From positions 558,001-622,000 of the forward strand of contig JANCRA010000164.1 of the NCBI GenBank assembly GCA_024362935.1: a stretch of 64,000 nt of DNA, in the 5' to 3' direction. The notes beneath the pieces were generated by a model. It worked only from the letters and a program-made list of their open reading frames with translations. It did not search any database and had not been told where the DNA came from. Position numbers and translations under genes: made by a program. The stretch is from Setophaga petechia (Eukaryota; Chordata; Aves; Passeriformes; Parulidae). Positions 11,066 through 23,733 of the stretch are shown here, piece after piece. Positions within the stretch are counted from its first letter, which is position 1, and every line of letters begins with the position of its first letter.

Positions 11066-12991
11066 TCAGTGTCCATTTGCAGAGGAATCATCGGAGTGAT
11101 CACTCTCATCATCTGCATCCGAGTCATCACTCAATGATTCACCTGCCTGATGCCTTTCAGGTTGGTCACAGTTTCTATCCGGCTCATCGGCTGGATTCTG
11201 CCTCTGCGGTCGCAGGTCAGGGCGAACACATTTCGAAGGTACCCAGCGTACCCCAGTATCTGTGGATACACAAGCATACCCGCGCCCCGAAGCGATAAGG
11301 TCATAGGGACCTTCCCACTGTTTGGTGACTAAATTCCACACCCAAACCTTCGCTGATGTGCCTCGTCTGCAGCCTGCAACGAGAGATGGTGATTCAAAAT
11401 GACAGGGTTTATTTGAGTTCTGTGGCACAGTGAGATGATTAATTGTGCACAAAGCTTTTGCCAACCGACTGTGCGGGTTTTCACCCTACATTCTCTGTTT
11501 TTGTTTTTGAAGAACCTGCTTCAGAGTACCATGAGCACGTTCCACAATAGCCTGACCAGTGGGAGAATGAGGGATACCAAACTTGTGCGAGACACCCCAC
11601 AACTGCAGGAACTGCCGCACCTTTTGCGATGCGTAAGCAGGACCATTGTCGGTTTTCACAGCAGAAGGTATGCCCAGAACAGCAAAGGCCTGCCTCCAGT
11701 GGGCGAGGACATCACGGGCCTTCTCCCCAGTGTGAGCTGAAGCCCACATCGCAGAGGAGAACGTGTCCAGCGTGACATGCACATACTTGAACCGACCAAA
11801 CTCAGCAATCAGGGTGACATTGGTCTGCCAAAGCTCCAAGGCCCTAAGGCCCCTGGGGTTTACCCCCGCTGGCAAAGGCGGAGCAAGTGCATGGCAGTCA
11901 TCACATGACTCAACAATGTCACGAGCCTTAGTTGGCGTCAGCTGAAACTGCTTCTGCAGGGTATGTGCATTTTGGTGGAAAAACCCATGCGATGCCTTGG
12001 CCTGCGCGAGTGTATCAGGCTGAGGCGCCACCCACACTGGGTTAGCCAACTTGTCAGCCCTCACGTTACCTTCCACGATAAAGCCTGGCAAATCGGTGTG
12101 ACTCCTCACGTGCAGAACATAGAATGGATGAACCCGGGCCTGAATGGCACAACACAAGGTCTTCAGTAAATGAAACAAGGCAGGATTACTGACCTCCTTC
12201 AAAACCGAATGACCCAACTGCTGTGCGATATCAGCCACATAGGCGGAATCCGTGACCACGTTGAAAGGTTCCTGGGAAAATTTCTCAAATGCCATGACAG
12301 CAGCCCTCAATTCAACCAATTGGGCTGACCCATCCTCATGGCCTTCCAGAACCTGCCACTCAGATCCGTCCCTCCAGGTAACAATGGCCTTTCCTGTTTT
12401 CCCTGAACCGTCAGTAAAGACGGTGGGTCCTTGCACAGGTTCCTGACTTTTTTTGAGCCGCAAAGAAATTTGTGTGGATTTCGCCATATGCAGTAGCCTA
12501 TGGCTGGGCAGATGATAAATGATCTTCCCTGAAAAATTTTCCAGAGCACTCTGCAGGGACACACTGTTTGCAAAGCTCCAATCAAAATCCTCCCGTTGCA
12601 CTGGGAGTATGATCTTTGCAGGATCCGCACCCATCAATTGCAAACACCATTGCTGGCATTTGATTATCAAACGAACAATCAGCTCAAACAATGCAGTTGC
12701 CGTCTTCTGCGGCTGATGGGGCAGGAAGACCCATTCCAGAATGTGCAAGGAATCAGACCATTTGTCACTCCATTGGCCAATGATGCCCGTGGGATACGAA
12801 CCTGGAGTGGTGATGAACACAGTGACATCAATGGAGGGGTCAATGCGATAAACTTGGCAAGCCGAAACAGCTCGCTGAACCACCTCCAACGCCTCACGTG
12901 CCTCAGGGGTCAGTGTGTGAAGTGACTTTAAATCAGAGTCTCCTTTCAACAAATCATACAGAGGAGACAGCTGTGCATCAGTTAGTCCCAA
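11066..12991 (-). pseudogene. pol: ERV-D pol remnant: RT thumb, RNase H, integrase (alpha/beta-like)
   Basis: The reverse-strand frame opens inside the RT connection (LGLTDAQLSPLYDLLKGD). It continues through RNase H (TVFTDGSG, VTDSAYVA, RADKLAN), the integrase zinc domain (H-x-N-A-H then C-D-D-C), the core (KTDNGPAYAS, GQAIVERAHGTLK) and the C-terminal DNA-binding domain (GPYDLIASGRGYA). The layout is that of alpha/betaretrovirus pol. Two defects are visible. An in-frame TAG at 11486-11488 cuts off the integrase C-terminal domain, which continues in the same frame to 11066. The first catalytic Asp of the integrase core is Asn (WQTNVT). Protease, gag and most of RT are gone, and the upstream edge meets an unrelated LTR. 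Confidence 0.85.
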
Positions 12992-13397
12992 TGTTAGCGT
13001 TCAAAAACACATAATCAAGGAGTGATTATATGCGGGGCTTTTTATTAAGAGCTCAGGGAATTGGGGTATTACAACCCAAATCTAATTCCGACCATACATT
13101 CAAGGTGAACGTTTTTTATACTCTATCGTTACATAACTTTCATGTTAATTATTAAACTTACATTGTTCTATTGTATACATAGATTTCAGCTAAACATAGC
13201 CCCCGTTAAATTTCCAACATAGTTTCTCATGATTCTTCCTATGGTTATATAATAATTATACTTAATTACTAAACAATCATCCCATCTAACAATAATATCA
13301 TTTATCATACTGCTTACGCAGGTGCAGTGATCTGAGAAAACACAAAGCCTAGCATTTTAGAGTTCTATCTTTAACATTTTCCAGGGTTCCACTATCA
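12992..13397 (-). mobile_element. LTR of the ERV-B family, reverse, abutting ERV-D pol
   Basis: On the reverse strand this reads TGATAGTGGAACC to GAACGCTAACA, the same ends and body as the ERV-B LTRs at 40438 and 46787 but with extra sequence (406 bp against 351-352). It has the shared TATAAA-type box and AATAAAAAG signal. Its 3' end touches the ERV-D pol frame with no spacer. The 4 bp on either side (CCAA, CTGA) do not match. Confidence 0.8.
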
Positions 13398-13785
13398 CTG
13401 AGAGAGGAACAGAGCAGGGAAAGAGAGGCAGGAGAGAAAGGAGGACACAAACACAGCTGAGAAGGTGGCACTCTGAAACAGAACTGGAACTGACTGATAA
13501 TGAATGGGACAGAAAGAAATAATTTTTTAACTCTATTTCCTATCAAAACACATTTTCCTCCCTTTCTCACAAACCTCTTCTCACTGTCATTCAGCAGGGC
13601 TGTCAGAAAGGTTTTGTTCTGAGTGAGTGTTCCAGGCTGCAGCCACAAGGAAACAGAGAATGGGGATTTTCCTGCTCCTGGGGAGTTTGACATCCTCAGC
13701 TGAGGAGAGGAGGAGGCACCAGAAGAAAAGGGCAGCTGGGCTTCATCCTCCCACAGAAAGAAGGGAGGGGAAATTCTCCTGTCGT
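13398..13785. other. Spacer before the polypurine array
   Basis: No gene recognised. Purine content rises toward the array. A short frame into the array (from about 13627) lacks an ATG start. Confidence 0.35.
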
Positions 13786-16700
13786 GTTGATGAGGGGGAC
13801 GAAGATGAGGAGCATGAGAAGGATGAGGAGAAGGAGGATGAGGAGGAGGAGCCTGGGGATGATGAGGAGGAGAAGGACGACGAAGTCAAGTAAGAGGAGG
13901 AGGAGGGACACGAAGAGGAGGAGGACAAGGATGAGGAAGATGAGGAGGACGAGGTGGACGAGAAGGAGGGGGAGGATGAGGAGGACAAGAATGTAGATGA
14001 GGTGGCGGAGGAGGAGGATGAGGAGAAAGAGGAGGAGGAGGTGAACGAGGAAGAGGAGGAAGACAAGGACATGGAGGAAGAAGATTATGATGACGACCAG
14101 GAGGAAGAGGAGGAGGAGGAGGTGGATGAGGAGAAAGAGGATGCAGAGGAGGAGGACCAGGAGGTGGAGGAGAAGGAGGAGGGGGACAATGACAACGACC
14201 AGGACGAGGAGGAGGAGGAGGAGGTGGAGGAGGCGAAGGAGGATGCGAAGGAGGAGGATCAAGAGGTGGAGGACATAGAGGAGGATGACGAGGTCATGGA
14301 GGAGGACAAGGAGGAGGAAGAGGATGAGGAGGCAGAGGAGGAGGAGAACGAGGAGGAGGAGAAGGACGAGGATGTGGAGGAGGAGGAGGGGGATGACGAC
14401 AATGACCAGGAAGACGAAGATGAGGAGGACGAGGAGGTGGAGGAGGAAGCGGGTGAGGAAAACGAGGACACGGACGAATAGGAGGATGCAGAGGAGGAGG
14501 GGAGGAGGTGGAGGAGGATGAGGAGGACGTGAAGGAGGAAATCGTGGAGGAGGCGGAGAAGGACGAGGAAGTGGAGGAGGAGGATGAGGAGGAGGAGGAT
14601 GAGGAGGAGGAGGACAAGAAGGTGGAGGACAAGGAGGTAGATGAGGAAGAGGAGGAGAAGGAGGATGTGGACGTGGAGGAGGAGGAGAACAAGGAGGAGG
14701 AGGGCGAGAACGAGGAGGAAGACGAGGAGGAGGTGGTCAACATGGACGAGGAGAAAGAGGAGAAGGAGGAGGACGAGGAGGAGGATGAGGAGGACATGGA
14801 GGAGGAGGAGGCCAAGGAGGAGATCCTGGAGGAGGAGGAGGACGAGGAGGAGGATGTGCACGAGGAGAAGGTGGATGAGGAGGAGGAGGATGATGACATG
14901 GAGGAAGATGAGGAGGAAGAGGATGAGGACATGGAGGAGAAAGAGGACATGGAGGAGGAAAAGGACAAGGAGGAGGAGGATGAGGAGGATGAGGACCACA
15001 TTGAGGTAGACGAGGAGGTGGAAGAGGAGGACAAGGAAGAGGATGTGGAAGAGGAGGAAGAGAAGGAGGAAGAGGATGAGGACTTGGAGGAGGGGGAGGA
15101 GCAGGAGGATGAGGATAAGGAGGACATGGAGGAGGAGGATGGGGAGGATGAGGAGGAGGAGGAGGAGAAGGAGGTGGATGACGACAAGCATGGTGAGGTG
15201 ATAGATGAGGAAGATGAGGAGGAGGACAAGGACATGTTGGAGGACGAGGATAAGGAAGAGGGCGAGGATGAGGAGGAAGACGAGGAGGACAAGGAGGAGG
15301 GAGAGGAGGAAGAGGAGGTCAACAAGGACAAGGAGGCGGAGGAGGACGAGTAGGCGGAGGCAGAGAAGGATGAGGACATGCATGAGAAGGAGGTGGAGGA
15401 GGAGCACGAGGAGGCAGAGGAGGAGGAGGATGAGGTTGTGGAGGAGAAGGAGAACAAGGAGGAGGAGGGTGAGGATGAGGAGGAAGATGAGGTGGAGGAT
15501 GACGAGAAGGAGGATGACGAGGAGGAGGAGAAGGAAGAGAACGAGGATATGGAGGTGGAAGACGAGGAGGAGGTGGAGGTGAAGGAAGAGGGTGATGATG
15601 TGGAGGAGGAGGATGAGGAGGCAAATGAGGAAGAGGATGAGGTGGACAAAGAGAACGATGCAGAGGAGGAGGATGAGATGGAGGACAAGGAGGAGGATGA
15701 GGAGGACGTGGAGGAGGAGGAGGCAAAGGAGGAGATTCTGGAGAAGGAGGAGGATAAGGAGGAGGACATGCACAAGGAGGAGGGGGAGGAGGAACATGAG
15801 GAGGTGGAGGAGGAGGAGGAGGACAAGGAGGAGGGAGAGAAGGAAGAGGACATTGACAAGGATGAGGAGGAGGAGGAGGACATGGAGGTTAAGGACGAGT
15901 GGGACGAGGAGGAGGCTGAGGTGGAGAAGGATGAGGACATGGAGGAGGGGGAGGGGGAACTGGACGAGGATGAGGTGGATGAGGAGGATGAAGAGGAGGA
16001 GGAGGTCGACAAGGACGAGGAGGAGAAGGAGAGGGAGGAGGACAAGAACATAGAGGAGGTGGAAGTGGATGAGGAGGAGGTCAATGATGAGTAGGAGGAG
16101 GCAGAGAACGACGAGGAAGAGGAGAACAAGGAGGAGGATGAGGAGGACAAGGAGGTGAATGAGGAGGAGGAGGAGGAGGAGAAGAAGGAGGAGGCAGAGG
16201 AGAAGGAAGAGGAGAAGGACACAGAGGAGGAGGATGAGGAGATGCAGGACAAGGAGGAGGATAAGGAGGACATGGAGGAGGCGGACGTGGATGAGGAGGA
16301 GGACAAGGAGGTGAAGGACAATGAGGAGGAGGAGGAGGTGAATGAGTAGGATGTGGAGCAGGCGGAGGAAGAGGGCAAGGGCGAGGAGGAGGAGGAGGAT
16401 GAGGTAAACAAGGAGGATGCAGAGGAGGAGGACGAGAAGGTGGAGGAGGAGGAAAAGTAGCATGAGAACAAGGAGGAGGAGGAGGAGGGTGAGGATGAGG
16501 AGGAAGATGAGGAGGACGAGGAGGAGGAGGAGAAGGAGGAGGGGGTCGACAAGGACGAGGAGAAGGTGGAGAAAGAGGAGGACGAGGACATGGAGGTGGG
16601 GGATGAGGAGGCAGAGGCAAAGGAAGAGGATGTGGAGGAGGAGGAGGACAAGAAGGACGAGGATGAGGACATGGAGGAGGAGGAGGTGGACGAGGAGGAG

Positions 16701-18178
16701 GATGCGGAGAAGGAGGATGAGGAGGTGGAGGACGAGAATGTGGAGGAGAAAGAGGATGAGGACGTGGAGGAGGACAAGGAGGATGTGGAGGAGGATGAGG
16801 ACGAGCAGGAGGGGGAGGGGGAGCTGGATGAGGATGAGGTGGATGAGGAGAAGAAGGAGGATGACAGCGAGTAGGAGGAGGTGGAGAACGACGAGGAGAA
16901 GGAGAACAAGGAGGAGGAGGAGGAGGCAAATGAGAAGGAGGATGAGGAGAAGGAAGAGGATGAGGAGGAGAAGGATGACAAAAAGGAGGAGACAGAGGAG
17001 AAGGAAGAGGAGGAGGACACAGAGGAGGAGGATGAGGAGATGGAGAGCAAGGAGGAGAATGAGGAGGACATGGAGGAGGAGGAGGAGGCAGAGGAGGAGG
17101 ACAAGGAGGAGGAGGTGGAGGAGAAGGACAAGGAGGAGGACATGGATGAGGAGGACGTGGACGAGGAGGACATGAACAAGGAGGAAGACATGGAAGAGGA
17201 GAATGTGGACGAGGATGAGGAGGTGGAGGAGGAGGATGAGGAGGAGGTGGATGAGGAGGAGTTGGATGAGTAGGATGTGGAGGTGGACGAGGAAGAGGAG
17301 GAGGGCGAGGACAAGGAGAACAAGGAGGAGGAGGACGAACAGGAGGAGGCTGACAAGGATGAGGAGGAGAAGGAAGAGGAAGAGGACATGGAGGAGGAGG
17401 AGGAGGAGGCAAATGAGGAAGAGGAGGAGGAGGATAAGGAGGGCAAGGATGAGAAAGACAGGGATGAGGAGGAGGAGAAATAGGAGGATGAGGAGGTGGA
17501 GGAGGAGTAGGACAAGGAGGAGGATGAGGATGATGAGGACATAGAGGTATACGAGCAGGTGGAGGAGGAGGACTAGGAGGAGGAGGACGAGGACGAGGAT
17601 GTGGAGGACAAGGAGGTGGAGGAGCAGGACAAGGAGGAGAAGGAGGTAGACGAGGAGGACAAGGAGGAGGGGGAGGAGGAAGAGGAGTAGGATGAGGATG
17701 AGGACGAGGACAAGGGAGAGGAGGAAGAGGAGGTTGACAATGATGATGAGGAGGAAGTGGACAAGGACATGGACGTCGAAGACAAGGAGGACAAGGAGGA
17801 CGTCAGTGAGGAGGAGGACACTGAAGGGGAGGACGAGGAGGACATGGAGGAGGAGCAGGAGGAGGACGACAGGGGTGGAAGAGGGCAAGGAGGAGGAGGA
17901 GCATGAGGAGGACGTGGAGGTAGACGAGGAGGCTGAGAAGGAGGGCGAGGATGAGCCAGACGTGAACGAGGAGGAGGAAGCCAAGAGGGAGGAGGAGGAC
18001 GAGGATGAGGGGGAGGACGAGGAAGAAGAAGAGGAAAAGGACATGGATGAGGACATGGAGGAGGTGGAGGAGGAGGTGGCCACGGACGAGGAGGAGGATG
18101 AGGATGAGGAGGAGGAGGAAGAGGACAATGAGTGGAATGAGGAGGAGGAACAGGAGCAGGAGCAGGAGCAGGAGCGGG
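13786..18178. repeat. 4.4-kb GAG/GAN polypurine array
   Basis: About 4.4 kb of nearly unbroken GAG, GAC, GAT, AAG and GTG triplets. The plus strand is almost all G and A, the minus strand C and T. Period is 3, with higher-order variants around GAGGAN and AAGGAGGAGGAN. Read as protein it gives Glu/Asp runs in one frame and Arg/Met in another. TAG stops recur (for example 14479, 15351, 16092, 17271, 17480, 17573), so no single acidic protein spans it. The very long reverse-strand frame exists only because CTC/CTT triplets cannot form stops. It ends abruptly in a CpG-rich block. Such tracts can form triplex (H-DNA) and stall replication, which is inference here. Array length may be affected by assembly. 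Confidence 0.9.
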
Positions 18179-18640
18179 AGAATCCCGGCGCTCGCTGCGC
18201 CCGCACGCTGAGCCTGCAGCCCCCCCGGCCCGGGAGCATCGCCCCCAGCCCCGAGCCGCAGGTGAGGGCGGAGGCCGAGCTCGCCCCGGCTCCAGCCAGG
18301 GCTCTCCGGGAGGATTTTTTGGAGAGCGTTCGGAGCCGGCAGATCCCGGACTCGAGCCCCGGATATCTCCGGGCTCCCTTAGAGGAGCTTTTCCGGGGGG
18401 AGCGGAGCCGCGATCGCCCCTCGGGAGGGTCCCGGGGGGTCCACGTGGGGATGGCCCGGTACCGACGGGGCGGGACATTGGTTTTGGGGATCCCCGTGAG
18501 AGCCGGGGCTGTGGAACGGGGGACCCCCGGGGCGGGGAGAGGGAAAGGGGCGGTACCGGAGCTGGGGGACCCCCGGCAGCCCGGAGATGAGGCTGGGACG
18601 GGACCCCCTGACCCTGACCGGGGCGTGTCCTGGGGTGACT
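18179..18640 (+). promoter_or_regulatory. CpG-rich block, possible first exon and promoter of the zinc-finger gene
   Basis: Base composition changes sharply to GC- and CpG-rich (GGCGCTCGCTGCGCCCG and on). A consensus donor lies at GAGCCGCAG|GTGAGG, 18261/18262. This fits a noncoding first exon and CpG promoter serving the zinc-finger exons at 20.1 kb. The link is inference; no transcript is seen. Confidence 0.4.
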
Positions 18641-20080
18641 TCATGATGCTCGTACCCCATCGGTCTGTTTAGCCCAGAAATGAGTTCTGCACCTTTAAGG
18701 CTGGTTCTGAGAGCGAAGGGGAGGAGGAAGAAGCAGCAGTTTGTTTGCAGGAACTGCACTCACTCCTCCGCATTCCGGCTCCTGGACTGTTGCGATGGCT
18801 TAAGGAGCTGGAACAGAGGCCTGACAAAGCTAAGAGGAATAAAGTGGATTTTTATTTAAGTGCCTTCAAAGGCCACACTCTGGCCACAGTTGTGGCTCTG
18901 CCTGGATGGCTCCAAGACAGGACCGAAAGAGAGTCACAAGATCTCACATTTTTATAAGGTTTTAGTCTATTTGCCTATAGAAGTTAACTGTCCAATTAAT
19001 AGCTTCCAGTTATGAAGTTTCATCCTCCTTGTTTGCTTGCCTGCTCTCCTCTTTTCATAAACAAGGTGTTTATGCTTTGGGCCTGAAGTTTGAAGAGATT
19101 GTCCTTGAAGCTCCAGCTGGAACAGGATTGTTTTGTCTTCACTACCCTGTGAAAACATCCCAGTAATGCTTAATATAAAACTAAAAGCTGCACACCAAAA
19201 CAGAACAGAAAAACTTAAAACCCAAGGTATCAGTTGTCTGTAGTTGGACCAACAGCAGGACAGAACTCTCCTTTGGTTTTACTTAGATTTTATCTCGCTG
19301 AGGCAGAGAAGTTCCCGGACTGTGGTTTTTCTTTTTCTTTGGAGCTGTTTAAACTACTCTGGACTGAACACCCAGAACACAACTGGCAGCTCTCACTTGT
19401 GGCCCAACAGGCTGAGCCTGGGCCATGGCATTTCCGGTGATGGAGGGACTGATAAGAGACTGATAGGAGACTGATAGGAGACTGATAAGAGACTGAGTGA
19501 GCCAAGCTACAGCCCATGGAGGGACATTCTGAGTTTGTCATCTCTTTTGGAGCGGCATGAGGTTTTATTGTTTAGTATTGTTCATTTTGTTGTACTGATG
19601 AATGCTTTGCCTGTTAAATAAACACTTTTTTGCCCTTTTCTCCGAGGAAATCTTTTCCCAAACTGGTTAGGGGAGCAACCGCTTGAATTTGCTTTTTAGA
19701 GAAAACCCCTTTGGAGGTTTTCTCCCAAATTTGCCCTAATCCAGGACAGGGTGGTTGGAAGAGACAGGACCCCCAAGTGGCTGGAGTGGGGGACCCTGAA
19801 ATCCCCCAGCATCCCTAAGCAGGACCCTGAAGAGGGGGGATCCCCAGGACCCATGGGATCCCCAGCACCCTGAGATGGGGGACCACCAGAACCCCAGAGG
19901 GATGAGACTGGAAATGGGACACTCCTGGTGGCTTTTTTAATTCACTGTTGATTTTTGGAAGTTTTTATGGACACCAGATGACTTCTGGAGATGGATTTGG
20001 TTGGGAGGAATTCCCAATGCAAGGCATTCACACCTTGTTTTTTCCCAAACCAGGATTTCCCATTCCCAAACCTTGGCTGA
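18641..20080. other. Presumed intron or 5' flank of the zinc-finger gene; small 11-bp repeat
   Basis: No coding sequence is recognised. At 19447-19497 an 11-bp unit (GACTGATARGA) is repeated about 4.5 times. Near 19680-19745 lies an AGAGAAAACCCCTTTGGAGG stretch of the type I associate with flanks of bird zinc-finger copies. Confidence 0.4.
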
Positions 20081-20989
20081 ATGGAGGAGGAGGCTGCGAG
20101 GAAGAGGAAGATGCCCCTGGACACCCAGGCAGGTGAGGAGGAAGTCAGTGCCCCTTTCCCCCTCTCTCCTGATCCATCTCCCAGCCCAGCACAGCCCCCA
20201 GCTGCAGGACAACCCTAATGCCAACCCCGTCCTGCTGGGGATGCACTGGGGGGATCTCCTTCCCCTTCCCTCTGGCACGGAGACAAATCCCATCCTGTCC
20301 TTGTCCTTCCTCCCCCAGACAAGGAGCTGAGGATGGAGACCAGAGAGGACAAATCCCCACAGCAGAACCTCATGGAAGAGGCTGTTTTGAGTGGCTCCAC
20401 AGTGCAGGAATCCAATGGGGAGGAAAAGCCCCAGAGATCCCACAGGAGGAGAGGCTCCAACCCCAGCCCAGGGTGCTCTGAGGAGGAAAGACCCACCCTG
20501 AGCCAGGAAAGTGGACAGAGCTTCAGCCAGAGCTCAGAGCTGGTGGCCCAGGAGCAGCTTCATGATGGGGAGAAGCCCCACAAGTGCTTGGAGTGTGGGA
20601 AGAGCTTCAGGAAGAGATTCAACCTGATCTGCCACCTGAGGATCCACACTGGGGAACGACCCTATGAGTGCTTGGAATGTGGGATGTGCTTCAGCCACAG
20701 GTCCGACCTGGTTGTCCACCAGAGGTTCCACACCGGGGAGAGGCCCTACGAGTGTCCCGAGTGTCAGAAGAGGTTTCACACCAGCTCCCATCTCCTTGTA
20801 CATAAACGAATTCACACTGAGGAGAGGCCCTTCCGCTGCCCCGACTGCGGGATGGGCTTCAGGCACAGCTCCACCCTCGTCACCCCCCGGCGCATCCACA
20901 CCGGGGAGAGGCCCCACGAGTGTCCCCAGGGTGGGAAGAGCTTCTCAGGCCGCTCGTTCTTTACCCGACACCAACGGAGGCACCGGTAA
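20081..20989 (+). CDS. C2H2 zinc-finger protein, two coding exons, last fingers degenerate
   Basis: Exon 1 (20081-20132) encodes [17 protein letters not shown] and ends at CAG|GTGAGG. Exon 2 (20319-20989) follows CCCCCAG and completes a 240-residue protein ending in TAA. The acidic/basic leader, [16 protein letters not shown] linker and tandem C2H2 fingers are typical of a large bird family of nuclear DNA-binding zinc-finger proteins. Fingers 1-3 (starting [30 protein letters not shown]) keep C2H2 and TGERPYE-type linkers. Finger 4 ([10 protein letters not shown]) has Pro in place of the first His. Finger 5 ([10 protein letters not shown]) has Gly in place of the second Cys. After the stop, ESPECSKSF at about 21006-21035 is the remnant of another finger, so the stop is probably an acquired truncation. 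A functional three-finger protein is possible; so is early decay. Confidence 0.75.
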
Positions 20990-23733
20990 GCGAAGCCCTG
21001 TGAGAGCCCCGAGTGCAGCAAGAGCTTCGTGCACTGCTCCAGCTCCATCCCCATCAGAGGACCCACACTGGTCAGAGCCCTGGTGACCCACATTCCCTTT
21101 AAAATACAGTGGGAAGTGGTTTGTGTTCCTTTTTCTTTGCCTCTCATTATCTTTTGATTTATCTCACTCCCTTCAAAACACAGAAAAACAGGATAAAAAT
21201 CAACAAATTCCTCAAAGGTATCTAAAGCCTCACTTTTTACTTGTGTTTTGGGGGAATCTTGGATTCTGGGAGATATCTGGGAGGATATGGGGAAGGGTTG
21301 GGGGATATTTGGTTTAGTTGTCTTTATTTCTTGGCACTCCAAAAGATGAGAGGGATTGATCTGTCAGCTCAAAACTGCTCAACGCCAGTGAATACTACTT
21401 AATCCCACCCTAGAATTCCTCGATTCCACAGCCCCTCAGGGTGAAATGGGCTTGGAAGGAGATTGGGCAAAGTGGGCTTCAAATCAGGAGGGGTGAGATG
21501 AGCATTGGATGGGGCAGAATGGGTGGGATGGGGTTTGGGAGGTGTGAAATGAGGGAAATAAGGCTTGGGAAGGGGGTCATGATGTCCAGGAGTAGTGGGG
21601 TGGGTTGGAGTTGGGATTGGGGTGGTGGGCTGGGGTCTGGAATGAGACAGCCAAAGTTTGGGGATGATAAAGGGAGGGGGAGCCTGTTACTGAGTGAGTT
21701 CTTGAATAATCCACATTCCTGAAGAGATTTTGAGGTATCTCATGTGTCTGAGGCAGTTTTGGGGCACTCCCCAGCTCTTGGGGGTTTCCTGAGAGCAGCT
21801 CCATGGAGCCCCATTGCCAGGGGTGGGTGCCTTGGGCAGGAGCTCAGAGCTGTAGCCAGAGTCCATTGCCTCGGTGCTGGAGAGCAGAGAAATGATGAAC
21901 GCCCCCAGACATCTCCAGTGTGTGTTTGGAGGCAGGGAGAGTTCTGCATAGGTGAGGTGGTCACTGCCCCACCCCAGCCCCTGCAGCCTCTGGCCCAGCC
22001 CCAAAGTGTCTGCCAAGCCCCTGGCACCCCAAAAACCCCACCTGAGAGAGGGACCAGAGCAGGTCAGGCTGTGACAGGGGTGTGACATTGGCACATTCCA
22101 TGGCCCTGAAGCTCACAGCAGCTGAGATCCAAGGCTGACTGTGGATCTCTCTCTCCCTCCCTCTCTTCTCCTGACTTCCTCTTCTCAAAATCTGGATAAC
22201 TTGATGTTGGACAGGTTAGAGTTTGCTCAGTCAGTGTTTTGTCAAGTGATTTACTGTAATTCCACGTTGTTTCACATTTTCCAAGTACCTCATTCTCTCA
22301 AGTCTGCAACTAAAAGTTTGTTCTCCACCCTCCTGAGAAGTTTTTCTCCCCTTGGCCATGTGTCCTGCAGGCTGTGCCCCCTGTGCGTGCTGCCCCTCTG
22401 CCCTGGCCGGCTGCACTCGCCCATCTCGCTGTGCCCAGCATTTCCCACCCAGCATTTCTGTGCCCCCCTGGGCTCCCTGCACCCAGCGCTGCCGGCTCCT
22501 GGCACACAGAGCCAGGGCAGGAGCCCACCCTGCCAAGGGGCTCTGGAGCAGGGCGGGGGCTGCGATGGCTCCTGAGCTCAGCAGCTGCTCCTGGCACGGT
22601 TCCATGGAGACCGAGCCCAGCAATGCTGCTGAGCATTGTCCCTGCTGAGGGTCACACACTGCCGGGGCACATTCCCTGCCTGCAGGATTCGGGCCCGACC
22701 CAAGCACTGCACTGATGGCTCCAGCATTGCTTTCCAGCAAAAACAGGGGAAGGCAAACTGTGTGCAGCTCATGGCATTTTAGAGTGTCTAAAACTCGTTA
22801 AGTCATCGATCTTAGAGGTGAGATGCATTTGGAACTCAAGGCGTGGAGAAGTAGTGCAAGATGGAAAAGGGGAGCATAGAAATAAAAAGAGGGAAGGATT
22901 TCAGATGGTTTCTTTCCATTTTCATTTCACTTCTAGAAAGCTGATTCAGCTTTCCAGAAATCTTCTCCACAGTCCTGTCTGCTCTTTTCAAGAACCTTTC
23001 CTGGAGAATGAGGTCGAGCTCCTTTCACAAGATGTGCCACCAACTGCAGCTTCTCCTGGCTTTCCACACTGTGCCTGCAGCAGGACTCTTGCAGCAAAGC
23101 AGGACAAAGGTTTGGAGAACTTGAGAGCTTGTCCTTTCTTTTCCTGGTGGTCTGGGGAGTTTGGTGAGTGCCATTGGTGAAGTTTTCCTTGTGACTGTTC
23201 CAACCTTGGAAAACAGGAGGTGGTACCAGGACTTGTGGGGAATGCAACCGTGACTGAATTCAGAGAAAGAATCTCCAGAGCCTGCAGCCAGAAGTGGAGA
23301 GTTGTGTGATAATCATTCGCACATCTCCATAGACAGCTGGAAAGTGATCTAGAACCTAAAAATTGGTTGTCACAGGCAGTTTCTTTCTGTTTTCAGTTTG
23401 GATGATTCTACATCTCTCACGCTGGTATAAATTAAGAGCACAGACAGTTCATGATAAGCAGCAGAACAAGCTGCACCTCCCAGGGTAGAAGACTGAAAGA
23501 ATCTGGAAAGGAGAAATGCAGGGAATGACTTGGTGAACCTTACCTGTAAGAAGGGTAATTTTTTCTAAGAATTTTAAATTCATTTCCTCTGCTTTTCTCC
23601 TTCTTAATAAGGCCATTTCCATCCCAGATTCCTCATGAAATGAGAAGCCTGAGCTTGTGGAAGTGCCTGAAAGATGTCCTGCTCCTCTGCAGGGACAGTC
23701 AGGGTGAAACAGGAAGCAGTTTTGAAATAATTG
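20990..23733. other. Intergenic; zinc-finger remnant then nothing recognised
   Basis: 20990-21100 holds the degraded continuation of the zinc-finger array. 21430-21700 is G-rich with repeated TGGGATGGGG-like words. 22330-22720 is GC-rich. No gene is supported. Confidence 0.4.

Noticed and set aside
13954..17483. Several long Glu/Asp-rich plus-strand frames
   Set aside because: Translations of the polypurine repeat, repeatedly cut by TAG and without common frame or start context.
14259..18644. A 1461-codon reverse-strand open frame, leucine- and serine-rich
   Set aside because: It is the complement of the GAG/GAN array, whose CTC/CTT triplets cannot form stop codons. No domain, promoter or splice logic.
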